Assembly: GCA_025462785.1 (NCBI GenBank) | Contig: JAOAPG010000156.1 | Coordinates: forward strand, 1-25,468 | Direction: 5' to 3' | Length of the DNA: 25,468 nt | Source: Acidobacteriaceae bacterium | GTDB taxonomy: Bacteria; Acidobacteriota; Terriglobia; Terriglobales; Acidobacteriaceae | Shown: positions 16,635 to 24,382 of the stretch, one piece after another | Position numbering within the stretch: position 1 is the stretch's first letter | Layout of the letters: each line of letters opens with the position of its first letter | Translations under genes and position numbers: made by a program | The notes under the pieces: generated by a model | Seen by the model: only the letters and a program-made list of their open reading frames with translations | What the model was told of the DNA's origin: nothing | Databases searched by the model: none

Positions 16635-18578
16635 ATGAGTTACCAAGCTTTGCTGTTCTGTCCGGACGAGAAAGCCGCTCGCCTTGTCACGCAGATCCTG
16701 AACGAACTTGAGTTCAGTGTTGAGCCCTGCACGGAACCTTTTGCTGCAGTTAAAAAGCTGATGGCGGAACACTACGACGCCGTTGTGGTCGACTGCGAGA
16801 ACGAGCAAAATGCGACTCTGCTTTTCAAAAGCGCGCGCAACTCCGGTTCGAATCAGAGCTCCTTGGCGGTTGCAGTAGTCGAGGGACAGGCTGGGGTAGC
16901 CAAAGCATTCCGCATCGGCGCGAATCTCGTCCTGACCAAGCCAATCAACGTAGAGCAGTCCAAGGGAACTCTGCGCGTTGCCCGAGGTCTGCTGCGAAAA
17001 GCTGACAACGCAAAATCGACGGGAACGGTAGCAACGTCAGTGCCATCACAGGAAAAGGCGGTTCCGCCAGCACCTGTTTCTTCTGCTCCACGCGCCCCTG
17101 CCCAAATCGCAACACCGGCTGTGGCTTCGCATTTACCACCAACTACATCAAAACCGGCATTCTCAACTCCGGTCGTGCTGCAGCCATCCATTCAGAGCAC
17201 GATTGCGGCCGCTGCTGCTTCGGCTTCAGCCTTCGAAGTTGAGCCAGATGCAACTCCGGAACCTGAGCCCACCGAGGCCGCGCTACTGGAATCTTTGCCA
17301 GAGCTTTCCACAACACGTCCAGGTTCAGGAGCACAGAAAGAATATCCGTGGCAACCTGTCTCGAAGCCGTTGTCGGAACCAATGGCATCTTCTCTGCGCC
17401 GAGCGGCCGAGGCCGCTGGCAAATTGCAGGAAAATGTTTCACGGGAAAACGATCAAGTTCCAACCAGTATCCCGGTCATGCCGAGCAGTCGAATTGCTAG
17501 TAGCCCCCGGCATGGTTCGGCTGCTGCCCCTGCCCCGGCAAAAGAAATTTCAAAGCCAGAATCACAGACACCGGAGAGCAAATCAGCAATGGCTGGACTC
17601 GCAGCCGCTAAAGAGAAGCCGGCGGCTGAACCCATGGCGGCAGTTGCTCCAGTATTGAATACTCAGCGCAACACTGAAACTTTGCTGACTTTTGGACAAC
17701 CAGCTGAAGCTTCTCAGTCGGGCGGGAGCAAGAAGATTCTGCTAGTCGCAGCGGTTCTCGTCGTAGCTGCGGCTGGCGGATATTTTGGTTGGACGAAAAT
17801 GCATTCGCCTGCTGAATCCACAGCGGTGCAAAAGGTTTCACAGCCGCCAAGTCCAGTGCAAAATGCCGCGGCTTCGCCAGTTCCGACTACATCCGCTCCA
17901 ATGTCAACAGTCAATTCGGGTCCACGGGCTGAAACGCTGGCGCCCACTAGCGAGGACACCTCAATTACAGAATCCCAAAAGACCTCTCCAGGAAAATCCC
18001 GGATCCAAACCAACGCAGCACCCAGCGATGAGTCTGACAGCACACCTGAGCCGACAAAAGCGGAAGATGTTCCCGCGCGTTCCAGTTCTCATTCTCGCGC
18101 TGGAGCTTTAACCGCACCAGCGGCCAAGAAACCTGTGACCGTAACACCCGAGTCTTCATCGAACGCGGAAGCGGTATTGCCTCCGTCGCAACAGGCTTTG
18201 AACCTAGCTTCGAATGCCGGAGATAAAGCTTTAGCCGGCATCGTTGGTGCCAGCGCTAACCACGTCGCTCTGCCATCTGCATCAGGCACACTAAAAGTTT
18301 CTCAGGGAGTGACGCAAGGTCTTCTTATCAAGAAGGTTTCACCCGCTTATCCTCAGCAGGCTCTTCAGATGCGCATACAAGGCTCAGTCCAGTTGCAGGC
18401 CAGGATCAGCAGAGAAGGCCAGATTTCTAATGTAAAGACGCTTAGCGGAGATGCGATTCTAGCTCGGGCAGCCGTGGATGCAGTTAAGCAATGGAAGTAC
18501 AAACCTTACACGTTGAATGGAGAGCCGGTAGGAATCCAAACCGAAATCACAGTGGTTTTCAAGCTACCGACGCGATAA
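16635..18578 (+). CDS. Receiver domain - transmembrane - TonB C-terminal fusion protein
   Basis: Starting at ATG 16635 (TTG/ATG at 16599/16602 are alternatives without better ribosome sites), this 647-residue protein has three parts. Residues about 1-118 form a response-regulator receiver domain: SYQALLFCPDEKAARLVTQI, VVVDCEN with the candidate phospho-Asp, and GANLVLTKPIN with the conserved Lys. Residues about 120-360 are a low-complexity Ala/Pro/Ser linker. KKILLVAAVLVVAAAGGYFG (about 365-385) is a single transmembrane helix. A second Ser/Pro/Thr-rich linker leads to a TonB C-terminal domain (about 560-647): VSPAYPQQALQMRIQGSVQL, ISREGQISNVKTLSGD and AVKQWKYKPYTLNGEPV. The receiver would be cytoplasmic and the TonB domain periplasmic. 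TonB domains couple ExbBD energy to outer-membrane receptors, though in such fusions this role is unproven. No exbBD genes are near. Confidence 0.82.
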   Translation: MSYQALLFCPDEKAARLVTQILNELEFSVEPCTEPFAAVKKLMAEHYDAVVVDCENEQNATLLFKSARNSGSNQSSLAVAVVEGQAGVAKAFRIGANLVLTKPINVEQSKGTLRVARGLLRKADNAKSTGTVATSVPSQEKAVPPAPVSSAPRAPAQIATPAVASHLPPTTSKPAFSTPVVLQPSIQSTIAAAAASASAFEVEPDATPEPEPTEAALLESLPELSTTRPGSGAQKEYPWQPVSKPLSEPMASSLRRAAEAAGKLQENVSRENDQVPTSIPVMPSSRIASSPRHGSAAAPAPAKEISKPESQTPESKSAMAGLAAAKEKPAAEPMAAVAPVLNTQRNTETLLTFGQPAEASQSGGSKKILLVAAVLVVAAAGGYFGWTKMHSPAESTAVQKVSQPPSPVQNAAASPVPTTSAPMSTVNSGPRAETLAPTSEDTSITESQKTSPGKSRIQTNAAPSDESDSTPEPTKAEDVPARSSSHSRAGALTAPAAKKPVTVTPESSSNAEAVLPPSQQALNLASNAGDKALAGIVGASANHVALPSASGTLKVSQGVTQGLLIKKVSPAYPQQALQMRIQGSVQLQARISREGQISNVKTLSGDAILARAAVDAVKQWKYKPYTLNGEPVGIQTEITVVFKLPTR

Positions 18579-18742
18579 CTACCAGTAAGTAATTGGATAA
18601 TCCAAGCGGCGCGAGTCTAAACCTCGCGTCGCTTTCTATTGCTTCCTTCCTACACCTCCATCGCCCGCTGAATTCTGCGTTTATAATAAACGATTATCTA
18701 CTCGGAAAAACGCCGCTCTGTGTAGCGTCGGGACAACTATTC

Positions 18743-20734
18743 ATGGATTTCAAACTCGTCAGTGACTACAAACCTCAGGGAGATCAAGCGACCGCTATTA
18801 GCGCCTTGGTCAAAGGGCTATACGATCGCGAGCAGCACCAGGTCCTGCTAGGGGTGACCGGATCAGGCAAGACCTACACGATGGCTAAGGTGATCGAACA
18901 CGTAAACCGACCTTCGATCGTGATGGCGCACAACAAGACTCTGGCTGCTCAGCTTTACCACGAGTTCAAGAATTTCTTTCCCCATAATGCCGTTGACTAT
19001 TTTGTGTCGTACTACGACTATTACCAGCCAGAAGCTTATGTTCCTGCCGCCGACCTCTATATTGAAAAAGAGTCCACCATCAATGAGGAGCTTGAAAAGC
19101 TTCGCCTCTCCGCGACACGGTCTCTATTTGAACGCCGCGATTGTCTGATTGTTTCCTCGGTCAGCTGCATTTACGGATTGGGCTCGCCCGAAGCGTATTA
19201 CGGCATGCTGCTCTTTCTCGAGAAGGGCCAAAAGATTAAGCGGGAAGATATCACCCGCAAGATGGTCGAAATCCTTTACGAGCGCACCGATGGAGATTTT
19301 CGCCGCGGCACATTCCGTGTACGCGGTGACGTCATCGAGATCTTTCCGACGTACGACGACATGGCCTATCGCATAGAACTCTGGGGAGACGAGATTGAAT
19401 CGCTGGCGCAGATCGATCCCCTGTTCGGCACCGTGAAACAGAAATACATGCGCCTGCCGATCTATCCGAAGAATCACTATGTCATGAAGCCGGAGACGAA
19501 GGTTAAAGCTGTCGATTCCATAAAGGAAGAATTGAAGTGGTGGGAAGCGGAGCTTGAAAAGCAAGGACACGTCGTCGAAGCGCAGCGCGTGCATCAGCGC
19601 ACCATGTTCGATTTAGAGATGATCAAGTCAGTAGGCTACTGTCATGGTATCGAAAATTATTCTCGCCACTTCACGGGCCGCCTGCCGGGAGAGCCGCCAC
19701 CAACGCTCCTTGATTATTTTCCTCGTGACTATCTCATGTTTATCGACGAGTCTCACCAGACGATGCCGCAGCTGCATGCCATGTATCACGGCGACCGCTC
19801 GCGCAAGGCGAATCTGGTCGAATACGGATTCCGTTTGCCTTCTGCGCTCGATAATCGCCCGTTGACCTTTGAGGAGTTCGAGCATCGCATGGGACAGATG
19901 ATCTATGTTTCTGCGACTCCGGGTCCCTACGAGCTGACCAAATCGGCTGGAGTCGTAGTCGAGCAGATCATTCGACCTACTGGACTTGTCGATCCCCCAG
20001 TCGAGATTCGCCCCGTTAAAGGACAGATCGATGACTTACTTCACGAAATTCGCGATCGAGTGGCTCGCGGCGAACGCGTCCTGGTAACGACGCTGACCAA
20101 GCGTATGGCTGAGGACCTCGCGGAGTATTACAGCGAAGTCGGAGTGAAGTGCCGCTACATGCATTCGGAAATCGAGACTCTCGAACGTGTAAAGATTCTG
20201 CGTGATTTGCGTAAAGGCGAATTCGATGTGTTAATCGGCATCAATCTCCTTCGCGAAGGCTTGGACTTGCCAGAAGTATCTCTGGTCGCCGTGTTGGACG
20301 CGGATAAAGAAGGATTCTTGCGCTCCAGTGGATCGCTTATTCAGACGATCGGTCGGTGTGCACGAAACCTGAATGGGCGGGCAATTCTCTATGCGGATCG
20401 CAGAACTGATTCCATGAACAAAGCTATCGGTGAAACCGACCGCCGCCGCGCTATTCAGGAGGCGTACAACATTGAGAACGGAATCACTCCGGAATCTATT
20501 GTGCGTCCGCTGGAGATGTCGCTGGCAAAGATCATTGCCGCCGACTATGCAGATCTGACTGACAACGAAGCAGATGGAATACCAGATTTCCAATCCCAAA
20601 AAGATCTGGACGTATACATAGGAAAGTTGGAAAGCGATATGCGCGAAGCGGCAAAACGCTTCGAGTTCGAGAAGGCGGCCAAGCTGCGAGATACCATCAA
20701 GGAACTAAGGACGAAAGAATTTCTCTTCGTCTAG
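18743..20734 (+). CDS. uvrB: UvrABC system protein B (nucleotide excision repair)
   Basis: ATG 18743 gives a 663-residue protein that begins like other UvrB proteins (FKLVSDYKPQGDQ); the frame upstream of it shows no coding character. UvrB is the DNA-damage-verifying helicase-like subunit that takes damage from UvrA and recruits UvrC. Walker A is GVTGSGKT (37-44). The damage-probing beta-hairpin is VSYYDYYQPEAYVPAADLYI (about 88-107). Walker B is IDESHQT (about 334-340). Helicase motifs include VSATPG, TLTKRMAEDLAEY, GINLLREGLDLPEVSLVAVL and QTIGRCARN. The C-terminal UVR motif (about 625-660) that binds UvrC is complete (KRFEFEKAAKLRD). TATAAT at 18682-18687 is a possible -10 box without a good -35. 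No uvrA or uvrC is in the window. No SOS box is evident to me. Confidence 0.97.
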   Translation: MDFKLVSDYKPQGDQATAISALVKGLYDREQHQVLLGVTGSGKTYTMAKVIEHVNRPSIVMAHNKTLAAQLYHEFKNFFPHNAVDYFVSYYDYYQPEAYVPAADLYIEKESTINEELEKLRLSATRSLFERRDCLIVSSVSCIYGLGSPEAYYGMLLFLEKGQKIKREDITRKMVEILYERTDGDFRRGTFRVRGDVIEIFPTYDDMAYRIELWGDEIESLAQIDPLFGTVKQKYMRLPIYPKNHYVMKPETKVKAVDSIKEELKWWEAELEKQGHVVEAQRVHQRTMFDLEMIKSVGYCHGIENYSRHFTGRLPGEPPPTLLDYFPRDYLMFIDESHQTMPQLHAMYHGDRSRKANLVEYGFRLPSALDNRPLTFEEFEHRMGQMIYVSATPGPYELTKSAGVVVEQIIRPTGLVDPPVEIRPVKGQIDDLLHEIRDRVARGERVLVTTLTKRMAEDLAEYYSEVGVKCRYMHSEIETLERVKILRDLRKGEFDVLIGINLLREGLDLPEVSLVAVLDADKEGFLRSSGSLIQTIGRCARNLNGRAILYADRRTDSMNKAIGETDRRRAIQEAYNIENGITPESIVRPLEMSLAKIIAADYADLTDNEADGIPDFQSQKDLDVYIGKLESDMREAAKRFEFEKAAKLRDTIKELRTKEFLFV

Positions 20735-20790
20735 AGGAGCTTGTCCTGCACTCATAGCTTCGCTGGACAACAGCAATAAGGCGAATACCG

Positions 20791-20826
20791 GCCGAAAATC
20801 GGCATTCCCGCGTATCCGGATACGCG
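20791..20826. promoter_or_regulatory. Hairpin plus 18-bp perfect palindrome between uvrB and tldD
   Basis: GCCGA-AAA-TCGGC (20791-20803) can form a tight hairpin. It is followed by the perfect palindrome CGCGTATCCGGATACGCG (20809-20826), which ends 30 bases before the tldD ATG. No T-run follows, so a classical terminator is unlikely. An operator site for the tldD transcription unit is the more natural reading, with no known consensus matched. Confidence 0.4.
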
Positions 20827-20856
20827 TCGTTTCCTGTGATAGATTGAAATTTGGCT

Positions 20857-22323
20857 ATGAAACAGATTGCTGATTGGGCGCTGAATGTCGTGATGCAACG
20901 AGGTACTTCTTACGTTGATTTGCGCATTGTCGACGACCGCAGCCGCGCCCTGGCTACAAAAAACGGCAAAATCGGAAGCGCTTCCGTCTCGGAATCTCTC
21001 GGCGTTGGGATAAGAGTACTCGCGGATGGAGCCTGGGGGTTCTCCGCATCGGACGACCTAAGTCGCGCAGCGGTTGAAGCCACGGCTGCCCGAGCTCTCG
21101 AAATTGCCAAAGCCTCAGCGCGAGTGAAGCAGCACGACGTGCAACTCGCTCCGGAAAAGCCCGTCACCGCCGAGTGGACTTCTACATACAAAATCGATCC
21201 GTTTACGACCTCCGTCGAACAGAATCTTGATTTGCTTTTGAAGATAGACTCCGAGCTCCGCTCGGTGGCCGGAGTTACGCTTGCCGAGACCAATATGCAG
21301 TTCCGCCGTGAGGAACAATGGTACTTCTCTTCCGACGGTGCAAACATTCATCAGACGAAGTTTGTCACTGGTGCGGGATATACAGCACTCGCATTTGCCG
21401 GGACCGAAATTCAGAAGCGGTCGTATCCGAATTCATTTGGCGGGCAGTATCAGAATAGAGGGTACGAGCTGGTTGAAGAGTTGAAGTTGGTCGAGAATGC
21501 CCGCCGAATCGGAGAAGAAGCGGTCGCGCTGCTTAAGGCGGATAAGTGTCCCGAGGGGAAGTTTGACATAATCCTCGATAGCTCGCAGCTCGGGTTGCAG
21601 ATTCATGAGTCAGTCGGACATCCGATTGAACTTGATCGAGTACTAGGAATGGAAGCGAATTTCGCCGGAACGTCCTTTCTTACTCTCGACAAATTGCGCA
21701 AGCTGCGATACGGCAGTGATCTGGTGAATGTTGTCGCCGATGCGCGCGAACAGCATGGGCCCGGACTGGGAACTTTCGCGTACGACGACGAAGGCGTACC
21801 CGCACAATGCACTCCGATCATCACGAACGGGCTGTTTACAGGATATTTGACCTCACGCGAAACGGCGCACACGATTGGCGAGAACCGCTCGGGGGGAACA
21901 CTGCGCGCCGAAAACTGGAATCGGCTCCCAATTATTCGCATGACAAATATCAGTATTCTGCCCGGGGAGAAGCCGTTGAGCCTGGAGCAGTTGATCGCAT
22001 CGACAGATCACGGCATCCTGATGGACACGAATAAGTCGTGGTCGATCGATGACAAACGCTACAACTTCCAGTTCGGATGCGAAATGGGTTGGGAGATAAA
22101 AGGCGGAAAGCGCGCGCGCATGTTGAAGAATCCGTCTTACTCGGGAATTACAACGGAGTTTTGGAACTCGATGGATGCAATTTGTTCGCGAGATGAATGG
22201 ACATTGTGGGGGACACCGAATTGCGGAAAGGGCCAACCGCAGCAAGTCATGGGTACGGGGCATGGCGCATCACCAGCGAGATTCCGCAACATTAGTGTGG
22301 GTTCGGCTTACAAGGGGACGTGA
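20857..22323 (+). CDS. tldD: TldD, metalloprotease subunit of the TldD/TldE protease
   Basis: The product has 488 residues from ATG 20857; a TTG at 20851 is an alternative two codons earlier, and both have weak ribosome sites. The N-terminal domain shows RGTSYVDLRIVDDRSRALAT and SVSESLGVGIRVLADGAWGF, typical of TldD/PmbA proteins. The zinc site HESVGHPIELDR (His250, Glu251, His255) has the unusual HExxxH spacing that marks TldD and is missing from TldE. Downstream blocks include GPGLGTFAYDDEGVPAQ, LTSRETAHTIGENRSGGTLR and a C-terminal MGTGHGASPARFRNISVG. TldD forms a heterodimer with TldE that threads and cuts unfolded peptides, including microcin B17-type precursors and CcdA. Its partner gene follows, but only after an intervening four-helix-bundle gene. 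Confidence 0.93.
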   Translation: MKQIADWALNVVMQRGTSYVDLRIVDDRSRALATKNGKIGSASVSESLGVGIRVLADGAWGFSASDDLSRAAVEATAARALEIAKASARVKQHDVQLAPEKPVTAEWTSTYKIDPFTTSVEQNLDLLLKIDSELRSVAGVTLAETNMQFRREEQWYFSSDGANIHQTKFVTGAGYTALAFAGTEIQKRSYPNSFGGQYQNRGYELVEELKLVENARRIGEEAVALLKADKCPEGKFDIILDSSQLGLQIHESVGHPIELDRVLGMEANFAGTSFLTLDKLRKLRYGSDLVNVVADAREQHGPGLGTFAYDDEGVPAQCTPIITNGLFTGYLTSRETAHTIGENRSGGTLRAENWNRLPIIRMTNISILPGEKPLSLEQLIASTDHGILMDTNKSWSIDDKRYNFQFGCEMGWEIKGGKRARMLKNPSYSGITTEFWNSMDAICSRDEWTLWGTPNCGKGQPQQVMGTGHGASPARFRNISVGSAYKGT

Positions 22324-22354
22324 GATTCGTCACAGACGTTCTGTTCTATTGGAA

Positions 22355-22386
22355 CTAGCATTCAGCACTCAGCATTCGGCATTCAG
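22355..22386 (+). repeat. Left repeat tract of the four-helix-bundle cassette
   Basis: A short AT/GC-mixed tract made of variants of GCATTCAG/CACTCAGCATT lies between the tldD stop and the four-helix gene. CAGCACTCAGCATT at 22363-22376 occurs again, inverted, at 22776-22789, and CTAGCATTCAG (22355-22365) has a degenerate inverted copy at 22794-22804. Such pairs suggest an inserted unit or a foldable RNA stem. Confidence 0.7.
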
Positions 22387-22407
22387 TCGATGAAAGGAGT
22401 TGCTGAA

Positions 22408-22776
22408 ATGAAAGACTTTAGAGATTTACACGTTTGGCAGAAAGCTCATTCGTTGACGCTGGATTCCTACAAGCTTACCGTCGAGTTTCCAAGACAGGAA
22501 ACCTATGGGCTGGTGAGCCAGATACGCCGTCGTGCAGCGTCCATTGCGGCAAATATTGCCGAGGGCTGCGGGAATCGGGGTGACGGAGAGTTCCAACGTT
22601 TCTTGAATATTGCTGCCGGTTCCGCGAGTGAGCTGGAGTATCACTTCCTTCTTGCCCGTGATCTTCAATTCCTTGCCGCGAAAGAATACGAAAAGCTGAA
22701 CAATGGCGTGGTGGAAGTTAAGAAGATGCTGGCTTCCTTGATGCGAAAGGTTGAAGCCGAGCGCTTTGCGAGCTAA
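22408..22776 (+). CDS. Four-helix-bundle protein (S23 / 23S rRNA intervening-sequence protein family)
   Basis: The start is ATG 22408, with AGGAG at 22395-22399, 8 nt upstream; an ATG at 22390 lacks this. The 122-residue length is standard. Family marks are DFRDLHVWQKAHSLTLDSYK at the N-terminus, PRQETYGLVSQIRRRAASIA, then NIAEGCGNRGDGEFQRFL, GSASELEYHFLLARDL and a final long helix. These proteins were first found in intervening sequences of spirochaete and Coxiella 23S rRNA genes and fold as four helices that assemble in rings. Outside rRNA their role is unknown. Here the gene is wedged between tldD (stop 85 nt upstream) and tldE (start 22 nt downstream) and is bracketed by inverted repeats, one overlapping its stop codon. 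It thus looks like a mobile or recently gained cassette. Family assignment is sure, function is not. Confidence 0.92.
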   Translation: MKDFRDLHVWQKAHSLTLDSYKLTVEFPRQETYGLVSQIRRRAASIAANIAEGCGNRGDGEFQRFLNIAAGSASELEYHFLLARDLQFLAAKEYEKLNNGVVEVKKMLASLMRKVEAERFAS

Positions 22777-22804
22777 ATGCTGAGTGCTGATTACTAAATG
22801 CTAA
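22776..22804 (+). repeat. Right repeat tract of the four-helix-bundle cassette
   Basis: AATGCTGAGTGCTG (22776-22789) is the exact reverse complement of 22363-22376 on the left side. It begins in the last base of the four-helix gene's TAA. The adjoining CTAAATGCTAA (22794-22804) is a degenerate inverted copy of 22355-22365 and contains the ATG used by tldE. Confidence 0.7.
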
Positions 22805-24177
22805 AAAAAACCCAAGCTGCTGACATTTTTGCCCGCATTAAGAAGTATTCGACTGCCGATGAAGTCGAAGCCCTTTTCTATGGCGGACGCTCCGCCCTGA
22901 CTCGATTCGCCAACAATACGATTCATCAAAATGTCGAGGATGAGAACTACGGTGTCTCCGTGCGAACCGTGTTTGACGGGCGCACTGCTCGCGCAACTTC
23001 CAACAAGCTCGACGACGAAAGTCTGAAGCGTGTCGTGCAAGCTTCGGAAACTCTTGCGAAAGTTCAACATCCTGACCCGGATCTACTTCCCGTGCCAGCC
23101 AACGGCGGAAAAGATAACGGGCCAATTCCGAGCCGCTACTTTGATGCGACAGCTGCCGTTACTCCTGAGCAACGAGCGGACGCCGTAAAGAAAATTGTCG
23201 GCATAGCCGAGAAACATAAGCTCACGACTGCCGGTATTTTCTCTTCAGGCGAGTCGGTTGAGGGCATCTTCAATTCCCGCGGTCGCTCTGACTGGCATAC
23301 TCAGACCTCTTCGGAAGTCTCGATCACAATGCTGGCTGGAGACTCCTCTGGATGGCAAAAGGCCAACTCGCCCAATGTGGCGGATATCGACGCAGTGACG
23401 CTGGCAGAAATCGCGGCAAGTAAGGCCTTCGAATCGACGAATCCGAGGGAAATTCCGGCAGGAAAATATACCGTAATTCTGGAGCCTGCGGCCGTGCTCG
23501 ACATGGCCGGCTTTATGTTCTGGGATTTCGGCGGCCTTGCGATTCTAGACCAACGATCATTCCTCAATAACCGCGTGGGCACAAAGCTTTTCGGAGAGAA
23601 CATCAGTATCTGGGATGACGTCGCACATCCACTGCAATCGAATTCGCCGTTTGATGGTGAAGGGATGCGGCGACAGAGGGTGCAGCTGGTCGAAAACGGA
23701 ATTGTGAACCGGCTGGTCTATGCCCGGGCAACAGCTGAGAAGATGAAGCATTCGGAGTACAAAGACAAAGTTGGACCAGTTGAGCCCACCGGCCATGGAT
23801 TTCCGATTCCCAATGAAATGGGCGAAGCGCCGATGAACATCGTATTTGGTGCGCCTGCCGAAGCGAAGACTATACCCGAGATGATCTCCTCCACGGAGCG
23901 AGGCATTCTGGTGACGCGGCTTTGGTACATTCGCGAAGTCGACCCATACGAGAAAATCTTAACCGGCATGACTCGCGACGGCACCTTCTATGTGGAGGAC
24001 GGCAAGATTCGCTATGGTGTGCGGAATTTCAGATTCAATGAGAGTCTCATTCACATGCTGTCGAACGTGGAAGAAATGGGAACGCCGGTTCGGGCGAGCG
24101 GCGAAGAATCTTTTGATATGGTTGTGCCTGCCATGAAAGTGAACGATTTTAATTTCACTGAAGTGACAAAATTTTAA
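22798..24177 (+). CDS. tldE: TldE/PmbA, non-metallo subunit of the TldD/TldE protease
   Basis: This 459-residue member of the TldD/PmbA family lacks the HExxxH zinc site, as expected for TldE. The N-terminal domain has VEALFYGGRSALTRFANN and YGVSVRTVFDGRTARATSNK. The middle holds FNSRGRSDWHTQTSSEVSI and PAGKYTVILEPAAVLDM. The C-terminus has GILVTRLWYIREVDPYEKIL, TRDGTFYVEDGKIRYGV and NFRFNES, all characteristic of the family. It partners TldD to make the cytoplasmic protease and probably forms one unit with it. The ATG sits inside the right-hand repeat tract of the four-helix cassette and has no recognisable ribosome site, so the N-terminus may have been reset when the cassette arrived, or it is translated by coupling to the gene 22 nt upstream. 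pmbA is an alternative symbol. Confidence 0.92.
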   Translation: MLKKTQAADIFARIKKYSTADEVEALFYGGRSALTRFANNTIHQNVEDENYGVSVRTVFDGRTARATSNKLDDESLKRVVQASETLAKVQHPDPDLLPVPANGGKDNGPIPSRYFDATAAVTPEQRADAVKKIVGIAEKHKLTTAGIFSSGESVEGIFNSRGRSDWHTQTSSEVSITMLAGDSSGWQKANSPNVADIDAVTLAEIAASKAFESTNPREIPAGKYTVILEPAAVLDMAGFMFWDFGGLAILDQRSFLNNRVGTKLFGENISIWDDVAHPLQSNSPFDGEGMRRQRVQLVENGIVNRLVYARATAEKMKHSEYKDKVGPVEPTGHGFPIPNEMGEAPMNIVFGAPAEAKTIPEMISSTERGILVTRLWYIREVDPYEKILTGMTRDGTFYVEDGKIRYGVRNFRFNESLIHMLSNVEEMGTPVRASGEESFDMVVPAMKVNDFNFTEVTKF

Positions 24178-24382
24178 ACTGAGAATTTTAAGGATACGTT
24201 AAGCTTCCCCTTCAGTCAGGCGTCTTCTTTATTTTACTATTGGCGGACTGCTGCTCGCCTCAAGCCGCGGGCAACCAGCTTCGATTCTGTGGGCATCAGA
24301 CTTGGTAAGCACTCCGTTAACGCTGCAAAATAGAGGTCGAAACCGGGCCCCGCTTCGTCATCATCGTGCCTAAAGAGGTTAA

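Noticed and set aside
17143..18289. Many long frames in all six frames over the Ala/Pro/Ser linkers of the receiver-TonB gene
   Set aside because: They are by-products of low-complexity, GC-rich coding sequence in the real frame.
18593..18742. N-terminal extension of UvrB by 50 residues from TTG 18593
   Set aside because: UvrB proteins start near FKLVSDYKPQGDQ; the extension has no coding character and contains a possible -10 box.
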